The notes under the pieces were generated by a model that saw nothing but the letters and a program-made list of their open reading frames with translations, had not been told where the DNA came from and did not search any database. The position numbers and the translations under genes are program-made. Positions 18,967 through 28,229 of a stretch of DNA of 64,000 nt are shown piece after piece. Numbering within the stretch: position 1 is the stretch's first letter; the number at the start of each line of letters is the position of its first letter. This stretch comes from Lachnospiraceae bacterium (GTDB lineage: Bacteria; Bacillota; Clostridia; Lachnospirales; Lachnospiraceae): positions 310,001-374,000 of the forward strand of contig JAAWEK010000003.1 in assembly GCA_022794265.1 (NCBI GenBank), written 5' to 3'.

Positions 18967-19503
18967 CTAACGATAAATCTCTTCCTCCTCATCCACCGGC
19001 TTCCATGCCTGTCCGAATTTTACGTCCTTAAATAAAGCTGCAAGTCCCGTTACCTGTTTCAGTCTCAGAATCTCATCCCGGTCCATTCCCAGATGTTTGG
19101 AAATCCATGCATCCGAACGGCCCAGCTCATGCAGTTCTTTTACGATATTGCTCATCAGTTCCACATCATGACTGCCCCGGGCCCGGTTGTGCCGAATGGT
19201 ACTGGCCATTCTCTGGTCAATGGGCTTATCGATGACCGATACCGGCAGCTTCCCACCTTCTCTCTCATAAATATCTGAATGTTCCAGCATAATCCGGTAC
19301 CTGTGAAAACCATCTATAATAACATAAATATCCTGGGACTTTACATAATAACAAACAATGGGCATTGTATAACCATCCATTTTAATACTTTCATAAAGCA
19401 GCTTCATTTCCGGCGGTGCCACTGCATTAGGATTATATGTATTAGCTTGTATTTTTTCAATAGGGACTGCAATTACATTATAAACAGGGCTTTTATATTC
19501 CAT
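18967..19503 (-). CDS. ibrB: ParB-like nuclease-domain protein, IbrB-like
   Basis: A 178-residue protein with an N-terminal ParB/sulfiredoxin-fold domain: IEKIQANTYNPN, VIIDGFHRYRI (the DGxHR motif near residue 69) and IRHNRARGSHD. A helix-turn-helix-like segment follows (DAWISKHLGMDRDEILRL). This is the architecture of IbrB, which with IbrA was described as a co-activator of prophage immunoglobulin-binding genes in E. coli (family knowledge). The ATG overlaps the IbrA-like stop by 11 bases, so the pair is co-translated. No centromere-type partner (ParA) is nearby, so a plasmid partition role is unlikely. Molecular activity is unproven. Confidence 0.82.
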   Translation of the reverse strand: MEYKSPVYNVIAVPIEKIQANTYNPNAVAPPEMKLLYESIKMDGYTMPIVCYYVKSQDIYVIIDGFHRYRIMLEHSDIYEREGGKLPVSVIDKPIDQRMASTIRHNRARGSHDVELMSNIVKELHELGRSDAWISKHLGMDRDEILRLKQVTGLAALFKDVKFGQAWKPVDEEEEIYR

Positions 19504-20824
19504 AATTAATCTCCTCTATACTCTTGTATTTTCTACGGATAATATCAATTCGTTTCTGTTGCTGTTTCGTCATTCCAAATCCCATAAAACGGCAGATATG
19601 GTCATTCTTCAAAATACAGAAACACATCCGTTTCCAGCTCGGCACATCTTTCGTAGACTTTATATCATCTGTATCATCCGGAATCTTACCCACAAAAACA
19701 ATTCTGGATTTTTTATTTAATGTATAGTTGGATACACCGTTCCTTTTAATCTGATATCCTCGTTCTTCCAGTTCCTGAATGGTTTCCTCATCCAGCCCGC
19801 CTCCAGTTTTATGCCAGAATTCTATAGAGGTATTAAATTTTTTAACATAATTATTCCGCAGACGAACCGGCAGGGTATCCAGCAGAAACCGGGTATAAGA
19901 TTCCCAGGTATGGCCTTCCGGAAGCGTAACATTCCTGTATCCCATTGCCTTTGTCTTCCCATAGATACTGGCAAAATTGGCACCTCTTACCCTTCCCACC
20001 AACTTAACCCAGATTTCCGGATCAATTACCCGGTATAAATTCAGGGAATCTTTGGAATAATCATTGAACGGAGAAGCTACACGCATCTGGGTTACCTTCA
20101 GACCTGCCATATAGTATAAGTCATACAACCGGTTATAATCATATCCAAACAGATAATTTGCATGCCAGATATCGTTTAACGACCAGTCATACAACGGTGA
20201 AGCACACCAGACATCCTTAAATTGTCTGCCAATCCAGCATTCCCCTTTATATCCGTACTTTTTATTTAAAAAACCGCTGTATCTCTGCAGAGACTCATCG
20301 GCACGCATTCCCAGAAGACATACGGTTTTTTTGTTGCCATGGGACTGACGGTACCACCGGCTAAACTGTTTTGCCAGATCCTCCTGATGCATCCGGTAGC
20401 GATAAGTGGTAATGGGATTGTTGCCAAGATTTATGACATAGTCATGTTTCGGCATTTTCCGGACCCAGCTTTCCTGTTTGGTATCGTCCCATGGATACCA
20501 GTACATTTCGTAACTGCTTAACGCCGTTCTGGTTGCCATGGGCAGACATACCCAGTATGGCTCTACCTCATTCTCAATCCTTTTAAAGGTCCGCTCCACA
20601 TATTCGGTGGTTACCGTATACTGTGCTTCAAAATCCTGATGAAACACTCCAATAATCTTATCCGGAAAATACTTCCTCTTATAATCCAAAACCAGATTCA
20701 AAAGCAGACCGCTGTCTTTTCCTCCCGAAAACGAGATATAAATATTATCAAACTCTTCAAAAATTAACTTCAAACGCTGCTGTAAGTTTTCATATACATT
20801 TTGTTCCATAAATTCACGTTTCAT
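19493..20824 (-). CDS. ibrA: PAPS-reductase/ATP-sulfurylase-fold protein, IbrA-like (DUF3440)
   Basis: N-type ATP pyrophosphatase fold: PP-loop SGGKDSG at residues 33-39, followed by the LLGMRADES segment and a DUF3440-type C-terminal domain with closely spaced cysteines (WKRMCFCILKNDHICRFMGF). 443 aa matches IbrA proteins and is far longer than assimilatory PAPS reductase. The ATG at 20824 has GAGGGTG upstream, and the protein starts a two-gene operon with the ParB-like gene. The enzymatic substrate is unknown; adenylation or thiolation chemistry is inferred only from the fold. It is related in fold, not clearly in function, to phosphorothioation protein DndC. Confidence 0.85.
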   Translation of the reverse strand: MKREFMEQNVYENLQQRLKLIFEEFDNIYISFSGGKDSGLLLNLVLDYKRKYFPDKIIGVFHQDFEAQYTVTTEYVERTFKRIENEVEPYWVCLPMATRTALSSYEMYWYPWDDTKQESWVRKMPKHDYVINLGNNPITTYRYRMHQEDLAKQFSRWYRQSHGNKKTVCLLGMRADESLQRYSGFLNKKYGYKGECWIGRQFKDVWCASPLYDWSLNDIWHANYLFGYDYNRLYDLYYMAGLKVTQMRVASPFNDYSKDSLNLYRVIDPEIWVKLVGRVRGANFASIYGKTKAMGYRNVTLPEGHTWESYTRFLLDTLPVRLRNNYVKKFNTSIEFWHKTGGGLDEETIQELEERGYQIKRNGVSNYTLNKKSRIVFVGKIPDDTDDIKSTKDVPSWKRMCFCILKNDHICRFMGFGMTKQQQKRIDIIRRKYKSIEEINYGI

Positions 20825-20880
20825 CTGTCACACCCTCATGCCATAACTTTTACCATTTTTTTCCAAATGTATTAAATGTA

Positions 20881-20909
20881 ATTTTAGCACATAAAAGTAT
20901 GAAATTCAA
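20881..20909 (-). promoter_or_regulatory. Predicted sigma-A promoter of the ibrA-ibrB-like pair
   Basis: On the minus strand TTGAAT (20904-20909) and TAAAAT (20881-20886) are separated by exactly 17 bases, about 57 bases upstream of the ibrA-like ATG. It lies between the upstream gene's terminator and the coding start, so the pair probably has its own transcript. Confidence 0.6.
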
Positions 20910-20930
20910 CAAAGTTCGACAGTGTTTTTC

Positions 20931-20976
20931 AAATATAAAAACCTCCGGGCAGTATACATTGATTGCCCCGAGGTTA
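20931..20976 (-). terminator. Rho-independent terminator after cytidylate-kinase-like gene
   Basis: Arms 20940-20952 and 20963-20975 pair (AACCTCGGGGCA with TGCCCGGAGGTT on the minus strand, one bulge), followed by TTTTTATATTTG. It ends the MMPL/kinase-like transcript 17 bases after its stop. Confidence 0.88.
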
Positions 20977-20992
20977 CTGGTTCTAAATTATA

Positions 20993-21595
20993 TTATTTTT
21001 GTTCATAAATATGCAGGAGCAAATCCATGATTTCCTTTTCACTGTTTTCAGCTGTGTTAATACAGTAATTGTAATCCGAAGGTTTTCCCCAGTCCCTGCC
21101 CGTATAATAATTATAGTATGCACTTCTTTTTTTATCCATTTTTCTCACCTGGACAGATGCTGCCTTTTCATCCAGCCCGTCATTTGCCATAGTTCTCTGA
21201 ATCCGGTATTCCATTGGCGCCGTAAAAAAAATACTTTTTACAAAATAGTCTGTATATTTCTTTAAAATATCATCCGCACATCTTCCCACAAATACGCAGT
21301 CTTTTGTTTCTGCCGCCTTCAGAATCAATTCTTTCTGGACTTCAAACAGAATGTCATTTGCATTTTTACCATAATATTTTTTAGAATTTCCTTCATAATA
21401 AATGGGCTGCAGCAGAGGATTTGCCATACATTCATCCGCATGTTCCAGAATATTCCGTGTGAATCCGCTGGTTTCCACCGCATACTCAAACAGTTTTTTA
21501 TCATAATATTCCATGCCTGTCTGTTCCGCAATCTTTCTGGCAATCAAATGTCCGCCGCTGCCAAACTGTCTGCCGATACATATTATTTTTCTCAT
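20993..21595 (-). CDS. Cytidylate kinase-like family protein
   Basis: A 200-residue P-loop protein of the cytidylate-kinase-2 type (PF13189-like). The N-terminal loop GRQFGSGGHLIARKIAE replaces the classic GxxGxGKS/T, as is usual in this subfamily. VFVGRCADDIL and RIQRTMANDG segments and a Lys/Arg-rich lid (VRKMDKKRSAYYNYYT) follow. GGAGG precedes the ATG inside the MMPL 3' end, and only 3 bases separate the two genes. It is unlikely to be the essential Cmk; the substrate is unknown. Co-transcription with an exporter is directly supported by spacing, but its meaning is not clear. Confidence 0.8.
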   Translation of the reverse strand: MRKIICIGRQFGSGGHLIARKIAEQTGMEYYDKKLFEYAVETSGFTRNILEHADECMANPLLQPIYYEGNSKKYYGKNANDILFEVQKELILKAAETKDCVFVGRCADDILKKYTDYFVKSIFFTAPMEYRIQRTMANDGLDEKAASVQVRKMDKKRSAYYNYYTGRDWGKPSDYNYCINTAENSEKEIMDLLLHIYEQK

Positions 21596-21598
21596 AAT

Positions 21599-23791
21599 CT
21601 AATAGTCCTCCTTTTTGGCTTTTTTAATCATCCGGCTATCCAGCACATATGTCAGGGCCGGCAGAACAAAAATAACCATAATAACGGCACAGACTGTACC
21701 ATATGCAATAACAGAGCAGGTCTGGGCAATCACTTTCTGTGTCATGATACAGCCCACGGTCAGACAGCAACTGATTAATATCAGTGAGGAAGTCAGAATT
21801 GTATGTATGGAATGATTCATGGCAATTCCTATTGCCTCTCTTTTTTCCTTTTCCTGCCGTACTTCTTTATAATTGCTGATAAATAGGATTCCGTAATCTA
21901 TGGTGGAGCCCATTAATATGCACTGCACCAGAATCAGCGCAATATAATTTACCGTTATACCCATGGCAGATATGATTGCCGTAATGATAAATACCGCACT
22001 CTGAATTACCGCCACCAGAACCACGGAACTCAGAACGGAACGAAACGTAGCCAGAACTACCAGAAAAATAGCTACTACCGTAAGAATCGTTATAAAATTC
22101 AGCTCATCGGAAAATCCCAGATCCATTTCATATCCCATGGTAGAATCTCCTACCAGATAAGTATCTTTTGCAAATACTACATCTGCTTTCTGACTCATTT
22201 CCCCAATCAGTTGAAATGTATCCTTACTTTCCAATGGCAATGATACTGATACCATCATCCGGTTATATCGTTTCCCCAGCAACATATCCCGGTTCTCCTG
22301 GATTTCCCGCCATCCTTCCGATACCATCTGTTTCATTTCCTCTGAAATGGCAGATGAATAAGTATCATTTGTCAGTATATCTTCTTTTATAAACCGCAGA
22401 AATTCCTCTAAAGAAATTTTCGTTTCTTCTGCCGGATTGCCAGAATATAATTGATACAACATCTTTGCCTGTTCTGTGTCAATATTCATTTCTTGTGCCA
22501 GCTCCGTATATGTATATTCTTTTCCAATCGTATTGGAATAATCCTGTACGGAATTCACCGGTTTCTGGCCTTCCAGCCATGCAATGTAACTGTCCAGACG
22601 GCTCCTGTCTTCCGAATTGTCATAAAGTACCACAATCTGATTATCCACACCAAATGCAGCTTCTATTTTCTGCTGGTCTTCATTCTCAAACATTTTGATA
22701 AAGCTGATGCCCAGTCCGCCTTTTATTACAACTGCCAGCACAACAATAACAGCTGCTGCGGGAATTAATACAAATTTCACCTTAACAACCAATTGCATAA
22801 CCCGGTTCATATTAATATTTAATGATTTTTTATGGGTTTTCATAATCGCTTTATCACATATAATCACCAGTCCTGGCAAAAGTGTAAAAATACAGATTAA
22901 GCTGATAAATACTCCTTTTGCCAGAACAATTCCCATATCCTGTCCAATCTTAAAACTCATAAACACCAGAACAATAAGGCCCACAATCGTTGTGACCGAA
23001 CTGCTTGTAATCGCTCCAAAGGCATTGACCAATGCTCGTTTCATGGCTGCTGCCGGTTTCGGGTCCTCCAATTTTTCCTGATTATAACGGTTCATCAGCA
23101 TAATGGAATAATCCATGGAAAGTCCCAGCTGAAGCAATGCGCCTACGGCAAAAGTCATAAAAGATACGGAAGGCAGCAGCGCATTGGTTCCCATATTGAT
23201 CAGAATAGCCACGCCGATACATCCCATATATATAAAAGGCTCCACCCAGGAATCGCAAAGCAGGAATAGAATTATAAAAATAATGACCACAACAATAATT
23301 GCAATTCCAGGAATCTCATCCATCAGGGTCGTCACCAGTAAATCGTTATCCACCACTGCGCCGCTTACCATAACGGAAGCATCTTTATATTTTTCCCTTA
23401 TTTCATCCAGCACGGTTTCTGCTTCTTCGGAATAGGTTCCCGCCGAAACCGTCACCATATATTTGGAATGATTATTCTTCTGATAATTCTCGTCATCGGG
23501 AATATAAATTACACTTTTCACATTTGAAATGGCTGCCAGGTCCTCTTTTATTTTCATTTGTTCCGCTTCATGTAAATCATCAAACATTACTGTTATACCA
23601 GCCAGGTCACCAAATTCTTCACTCATCTGTTCCATTCCAAGTTTCGTTTTTGAATCTTTTGGAAGGTATTTTGACATGTCATAATTTACATTTACCATCA
23701 ATATTCCTATTACACTGATTACCACAAACAGTACATATAAAAAAATGATAAATTTCCGTTTATCTACTATAAATTCCGCCGTTTTTTTCAC
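21599..23791 (-). CDS. MMPL/RND-superfamily exporter
   Basis: Predicted proton-driven membrane transporter of the MMPL type (lipid, peptide or drug export). The 730-residue protein has the duplicated layout: helix 1 (residues ~10-30), a large external loop, five helices ending near 330, then helix 7, a second large loop and five more helices. The conserved LGLSMDYSIMLMNRY and GSTIDYGILFISNY segments carry the membrane-embedded Asp-Tyr pairs of proton relay. I start at GTG 23791 (VKKTAEFIVDKRK) because AGAGGT lies six bases upstream. The divergent TetR gene suggests substrate-induced expression. Substrate unknown. Confidence 0.88.
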   Translation of the reverse strand: MKKTAEFIVDKRKFIIFLYVLFVVISVIGILMVNVNYDMSKYLPKDSKTKLGMEQMSEEFGDLAGITVMFDDLHEAEQMKIKEDLAAISNVKSVIYIPDDENYQKNNHSKYMVTVSAGTYSEEAETVLDEIREKYKDASVMVSGAVVDNDLLVTTLMDEIPGIAIIVVVIIFIILFLLCDSWVEPFIYMGCIGVAILINMGTNALLPSVSFMTFAVGALLQLGLSMDYSIMLMNRYNQEKLEDPKPAAAMKRALVNAFGAITSSSVTTIVGLIVLVFMSFKIGQDMGIVLAKGVFISLICIFTLLPGLVIICDKAIMKTHKKSLNINMNRVMQLVVKVKFVLIPAAAVIVVLAVVIKGGLGISFIKMFENEDQQKIEAAFGVDNQIVVLYDNSEDRSRLDSYIAWLEGQKPVNSVQDYSNTIGKEYTYTELAQEMNIDTEQAKMLYQLYSGNPAEETKISLEEFLRFIKEDILTNDTYSSAISEEMKQMVSEGWREIQENRDMLLGKRYNRMMVSVSLPLESKDTFQLIGEMSQKADVVFAKDTYLVGDSTMGYEMDLGFSDELNFITILTVVAIFLVVLATFRSVLSSVVLVAVIQSAVFIITAIISAMGITVNYIALILVQCILMGSTIDYGILFISNYKEVRQEKEKREAIGIAMNHSIHTILTSSLILISCCLTVGCIMTQKVIAQTCSVIAYGTVCAVIMVIFVLPALTYVLDSRMIKKAKKEDY

Positions 23792-23833
23792 TTTGATACC
23801 TCTCTTTCTTTTTCTATATATTTGTTTTTTATT

Positions 23834-23851
23834 GAACACCTGTTGATGTTC
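23834..23851. promoter_or_regulatory. Candidate TetR operator
   Basis: Imperfect palindrome GAACACCTGTTGATGTTC with 5-bp perfect arms. It sits about 12 bases downstream of the predicted MMPL -10 box, where a bound repressor would block initiation. The binding protein is inferred to be the divergent TetR protein; the arms are short, so this is a candidate only. Confidence 0.4.
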
Positions 23852-23863
23852 CGGCAGTTATTT

Positions 23864-23891
23864 ATTATAATATACAAAAAAAGAAATTCAA
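23864..23891 (-). promoter_or_regulatory. Predicted promoter of the MMPL/kinase-like operon
   Basis: On the minus strand TTGAAT (23886-23891) and a perfect TATAAT (23864-23869) are spaced by 16 bases, 72 bases before the GTG start. It lies in the intergenic space shared with the divergent tetR gene. Confidence 0.6.
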
Positions 23892-23962
23892 TCAGCAATT
23901 ACAGCCTGATTTGTATGTTATTAAACACTTTATATTTTTATTGTTTAGGAAAGGATGTTTTA

Positions 23963-24544
23963 ATGAAAAATTCACATTTAGACCGGAGAAGCAAATACAG
24001 TATGCAGGCCATTCGTACTGCCTTATTTGAACTGTTAAAAGAAAAAGAACTGCAGAATATTACCGTAACAGATATCTGCCGGCTGGCTGATATTAACCGG
24101 GGAACTTTTTATAAATATTACAAAGATGTTCCGGATCTGTATGAACAGATTGAAACATCTATTGCAGAAGAAAGCTATCAGATCATAAAAGAGAATTGTC
24201 TGGACAATTTCTCCGTCAAAGAACTGATACCCAATATTTTGAATTTTATTGTTGATAATGACGATTTTAACTGTCTGATTGCAAAAAACCCGACAGGAAC
24301 CCAGTTTATCAGAAAAACCATCCTGTCCTTCCGTCCCCGGTTTATAAAAAACATGCTTGCCAATATACCGGATCTTACGGAAGAGACTGCGGATATCTGT
24401 TTCGACTTCCTGTTGGGGGGTGCCGTAAATATAATTATTCAATGGATAAACAACGGAAAAAATATTCCTGTCCGGCGTTTAGAAAAAATTTTAATTCATT
24501 TTATCGATTCTGTATTAAATATAAAAACAGAATTTTATATTTAA
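23963..24544 (+). CDS. TetR/AcrR-family transcriptional regulator
   Basis: The only plus-strand gene in the window. The N-terminal DNA-binding helix-turn-helix is visible in RTALFELLKEKELQNITVTD followed by ICRLADINRGTFYKYY (residues ~15-55). The C-terminal half is a ligand pocket with the FDFLLGGAVNIIIQWINNG segment often seen in this subfamily. 193 aa from the ATG at 23963, which has AGGAAAGGA upstream; the ORF extends further upstream without a ribosome site. It is divergent from the MMPL exporter and probably represses it (inference from layout). Confidence 0.88.
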   Translation: MKNSHLDRRSKYSMQAIRTALFELLKEKELQNITVTDICRLADINRGTFYKYYKDVPDLYEQIETSIAEESYQIIKENCLDNFSVKELIPNILNFIVDNDDFNCLIAKNPTGTQFIRKTILSFRPRFIKNMLANIPDLTEETADICFDFLLGGAVNIIIQWINNGKNIPVRRLEKILIHFIDSVLNIKTEFYI

Positions 24545-24584
24545 TCAGCGAAAAAACACCATCCATACAATAAACGGAGCTTCA

Positions 24585-26531
24585 CTACCAGGAACTGCCC
24601 CCTCCTCCACCAGAACCTCCTCCAGAACAATCGCTGGTGGAACCGCTGTCGGAAGAATCCGACGGACTTGATGTCATCACAGCTTGAGCTGATTTCATTA
24701 TAGAATTCATAAATACGCCGAATGCCGCCATATCAAAGAGCGTAATGCCGTCATACCAGTAAGGAGCCTGTAAAGTTATGGATTCAAATTTTTTTATCCA
24801 TTTATTAGATACACCTAAAACATAAGCATATGGTAAAATATTGTAAAAATACTCAGGCTTCTCCATAACCATCGCTTCCAGTTTATCTGTTTCCGCAATT
24901 TTCAGATATTCCTGAAATCCTTTTATTTTTTTTAACATTTTATTTCCATATGCTGTTCTCTCTGATAACTGATCCATACAAAATACCATACCGAACGCAC
25001 AACACAGACCGATTATATAACCGATTAAATAATTCAAATCTAATAATCCAGGTAGTAACCCAGATAGACAGTTCAACTCGATAATTAATCCAAAAAATAA
25101 CACAGGAAAAGTGTACTGCGGAATTCTTCCATTCACATAAACCGCCTTAATAATATTATATATAATTAATATAATAGCGACTGTAATACCCGAAATTATG
25201 ATTAAATTATAAATCAAATAATCCAAATCCCCATATGCAAGCAACGGTGGCATTGTTATCAGGACGCAGCTTGCTGCCATCATTGCCGCAATCAGTATTC
25301 TTTTCCCTGTTGCCATTTTTCCCATAATTTTATCTCTGTTTTCTTTTTTATTTACATCTGATAATATCCTATTTACCGTAACATAGAATTCATTATATAA
25401 ATCCTTTGATGTGACCTCATCTTTGCCATATTTAAATAAACCACATAAAAATATCCGCTCATTCATATTATTTCCGTCATATGGTTTCAGTTTTGTTATT
25501 GTAAAACCTTTCGCTGTTGAAAATACTGATCTGGATCTGTTTTCAGAAATTTTAATATAGCCTTTATCTGCCAGATAAATTAGCAGTGAAATTACGTCCC
25601 GTTCATCCGCCTTGCCTTTATACAAAAATCCAATCTCTAAACTGTTAAATCCAGCAGGAGGATAATGTTCCAAAGATATTGTTGACGAACAATTGTCGCT
25701 ATATTTATAGCAAATAAAAATAGAAATTGCCAAAAACAGGAGCGGTATTAAAAACACTTCAGCTCCAAACTGTTTCACATTCTGTCCAGCCTTTATAAAA
25801 TATCCGTCTGGTAATTCACATCTGACAGTTAATGCTTCACCGGCTTTAAGTGTATCCATATAACTTCCACTTATTGTATTTCCATAAACAGCATACCGGA
25901 CATTTTTATTCGCCACAGAATCTGCAACTCCCGACGAAAATCCCAGTTTTTCTGAATCAAACTCTTTCGGCATTGTAATATCAAATGTCACCTTTCCGAT
26001 TACAGTATCCCACTGGTCACCAATAATATTAAAATAAAATTCATCAGAATTTTTTACAGGATCTTTTCCGATATCATATCTATATTTTAATTGATAAACT
26101 TTCCAGCCGCTTATTGTAGTATCTTCTGAACCAATTCTTATATCACATTTTCCTTTACTTCGTGTAATCGAAAATTCATCACTCAGTCTTATGGCGGAAA
26201 CTTTGGCCTGGTTAGCAGATGTTGTGCCGTCTGGCCGTTTAATCTTATTTTTTAACGGAATTGTTCGAATGATTCCGTGTTTCGGAGTATAAAAATATGT
26301 AGTAATAGTTTCTGTTATATCAAAAGTATTATTTTCATTCACTATAATTTTTACATGATATTGATCAATCACATAATCATAAGTACTTTTTTCATATTTT
26401 TTAACGAACTTTTGATCTGATATATCAATCTCTGTCAAATCATTTAATGCATAAACATTTTGTGGATATAAGTATAATAAGAATAACAAAATAGCAGCTA
26501 ATATTGATAATTTCTTTTTATTTTTTCCCAT
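24585..26531 (-). CDS. DUF2207-family membrane protein with Gly-rich tail
   Basis: Uncharacterised 648-residue protein. A signal peptide (residues ~8-28, ending VYA) precedes an extracellular beta-rich DUF2207-type domain (DYVIDQYHVKIIVNENNTFD; ~50-255). A membrane helix lies at about 260-278, followed by a cytosolic winged-helix-like stretch (DVISLLIYLADKGYIKI). Several helices occupy ~405-520. The C-terminus is Ser/Gly-rich and ends GGGGGSSW, typical of this family. GGAGG precedes the ATG. It faces the tetR gene tail to tail with only 40 bases between. Function unknown. Confidence 0.85.
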   Translation of the reverse strand: MGKNKKKLSILAAILLFLLYLYPQNVYALNDLTEIDISDQKFVKKYEKSTYDYVIDQYHVKIIVNENNTFDITETITTYFYTPKHGIIRTIPLKNKIKRPDGTTSANQAKVSAIRLSDEFSITRSKGKCDIRIGSEDTTISGWKVYQLKYRYDIGKDPVKNSDEFYFNIIGDQWDTVIGKVTFDITMPKEFDSEKLGFSSGVADSVANKNVRYAVYGNTISGSYMDTLKAGEALTVRCELPDGYFIKAGQNVKQFGAEVFLIPLLFLAISIFICYKYSDNCSSTISLEHYPPAGFNSLEIGFLYKGKADERDVISLLIYLADKGYIKISENRSRSVFSTAKGFTITKLKPYDGNNMNERIFLCGLFKYGKDEVTSKDLYNEFYVTVNRILSDVNKKENRDKIMGKMATGKRILIAAMMAASCVLITMPPLLAYGDLDYLIYNLIIISGITVAIILIIYNIIKAVYVNGRIPQYTFPVLFFGLIIELNCLSGLLPGLLDLNYLIGYIIGLCCAFGMVFCMDQLSERTAYGNKMLKKIKGFQEYLKIAETDKLEAMVMEKPEYFYNILPYAYVLGVSNKWIKKFESITLQAPYWYDGITLFDMAAFGVFMNSIMKSAQAVMTSSPSDSSDSGSTSDCSGGGSGGGGGSSW

Positions 26532-26660
26532 TACATCCTCCTTTATTAAAATACTCTTCTATGTTTATCTGCCAAAGAAAACATTTGTTTTGTATATTTC
26601 CAAAAAGTTCAGACTACTGATTCACTCTGTTACAATTCCCCTGTTTCATAAAACAAATTT

Positions 26661-27425
26661 TCACATATAATTAACAAAAAGAATAGCTGCTCCAAGAACT
26701 GCCAGCACTACTCCTGTTATACGGTTTAATGTAACCGCACTGGCTTTATTTGCAAACAGAGCGGCAATTCTGGCCCACAGCAGCGTGGAAATAATGCAGA
26801 ATACCAGACAGCGGATATCCGGCATTCCTCCGATTACAAAATGACTGACGGCTCCCGTAAGGGCTGTAAATGTCATAATAAACACACTGGTTCCCACTGC
26901 CGTCTTCAGCTCATATCCCAAAACACCGGTTAGCAGCAGCAACATCATCATTCCTCCGCCTGCACCGATAAATCCACAGATAAAACCAACCACAATACCG
27001 CTGATAACCGATTGAACCAGTCGTTTTTTTTCACTGGTTTCACTCATGGACTCTTTGGTTGTCAGAACCGGCTTTACAATAAATTTTATTCCCAGCAAAA
27101 GTGTCATAAATACTGAGAAACTCCCCATAGTCGTATTTGGAACCAGACTGGCTATCCAGCTTCCCATCAGAGTACTTGTTAAAACCGTCACCATCATGAC
27201 CAGACCGTTACGGATATCCAGATTTTTATTTTTTCCATAAGTATAGGCACTGACTGCACTGGCCAGAACATCACTGGCAAGTGCTATACCAACCGCTTCA
27301 TAAGCCGGTAATTTTAAAAAAGTTATCAGCATCGGACTGATTACCGCCGCAGCGCTCATTCCTGCAAACCCGGTTCCCAGACCGGCTCCGATTCCCGCTA
27401 AAAAACATATCAGAAAAGTAAACAT
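26661..27425 (-). CDS. TauE/SafE-family (sulfite exporter/permease-like) membrane protein
   Basis: 254-residue polytopic protein with about eight helices in two repeats. The characteristic GIGAGLGTGFAGMSAA near the N-terminus and GFICGFIGAGGGMMM near residue 155 are the paired glycine motifs of the TSUP family. Members move small anions or organosulfur compounds; the substrate here is not predictable. GGAGAGGAG precedes the ATG. It is 3 bases downstream of the methyltransferase gene, so they are co-transcribed. Confidence 0.85.
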   Translation of the reverse strand: MFTFLICFLAGIGAGLGTGFAGMSAAAVISPMLITFLKLPAYEAVGIALASDVLASAVSAYTYGKNKNLDIRNGLVMMVTVLTSTLMGSWIASLVPNTTMGSFSVFMTLLLGIKFIVKPVLTTKESMSETSEKKRLVQSVISGIVVGFICGFIGAGGGMMMLLLLTGVLGYELKTAVGTSVFIMTFTALTGAVSHFVIGGMPDIRCLVFCIISTLLWARIAALFANKASAVTLNRITGVVLAVLGAAILFVNYM

Positions 27426-27428
27426 TTC

Positions 27429-28229
27429 CTATCTCCTCTCCGTTTTCTTTAGTTCCAACATTGCCGCATAATGTTTTATTGGAAATTCTACCGGCGCACT
27501 CTCATTTAATAATTTTTTATGTTCCGTTTCCCATTTGCCAATTTCTTCTGGCGACAGAGATGCCCCAACGCCCCGACATGCTTTCATCCGCCCATGCCAG
27601 GATTCTCTGGTAAAGAATACATCAATGTTATATTCCTCATGATATTCGATTTCGAAAAATTGATATCCGGCATCCGGCACAGAAATCGGATGTTTGGTTT
27701 CTCCAGAACCTGTCCAGCAAGGATTATACTTCAAAATCAGTTCTTCACTGGCACCCGCAATCTTATCTTCAAAAGGCAACCATGCCATATAAAGCAACAG
27801 AAGCCTGCCATTACGTTTTAACATACGGTATAAATTCGGCATGATTTTTTCATGGTCAAAATACCAAAAACACTGACAGGCGGTTATTACATCAAATGTA
27901 CTATCGGGAAAATCTATATCTTCTGCTGCCACTGTCTGATATTGAATATCCAGATTATTAGCTTCCGACAACCTTTTGGCCTGTCTTATTTGGTTTTCAG
28001 AAATATCGGTTCCAATCCATTCTGCTCCATAAGAGTACATATTTCTAGGCAGAACTCCGGTACCAGTTCCCAAATCCAAAACCTTCTGACCGCTTATACA
28101 AAGATTCCGCTGCACAATTTTTTCATAGAACACGGAAGGATAAATATCGCGATATCTGGCATAATCTACGGAAGCCCTTCCCCAGTCAAATGGCTTTCCG
28201 GCATCAATTGAATTATTTACTATATTCAT
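27429..28229 (-). CDS. Class I SAM-dependent methyltransferase
   Basis: Methyltransferase fold with motif I VLDLGTGTGVLPR (residues ~47-59), acidic motif II WIGTDISENQ and the post-II segment FDVITACQCFWYFDH. This resembles UbiE/Tam-like small-molecule methyltransferases. I use the ATG at 28229 (266 aa), preceded by GGAGAG at eight bases, rather than the ATG at 28250. Substrate unknown; co-transcribed with the TauE/SafE-like gene. Confidence 0.85.
   Translation of the reverse strand: MNIVNNSIDAGKPFDWGRASVDYARYRDIYPSVFYEKIVQRNLCISGQKVLDLGTGTGVLPRNMYSYGAEWIGTDISENQIRQAKRLSEANNLDIQYQTVAAEDIDFPDSTFDVITACQCFWYFDHEKIMPNLYRMLKRNGRLLLLYMAWLPFEDKIAGASEELILKYNPCWTGSGETKHPISVPDAGYQFFEIEYHEEYNIDVFFTRESWHGRMKACRGVGASLSPEEIGKWETEHKKLLNESAPVEFPIKHYAAMLELKKTERR

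Noticed and set aside
18967-19503. ParB-like gene as evidence of a plasmid or chromosome partition locus
   Set aside because: No ParA, no parS-like repeats nearby, and the partner is a PAPS-reductase-family protein, which fits IbrB better.
23963-24544. Longer tetR start at 23822
   Set aside because: The upstream extension is hydrophobic and unrelated to TetR, would include the promoter and palindrome region, and the ATG at 23963 has a good AGGAAAGGA site.
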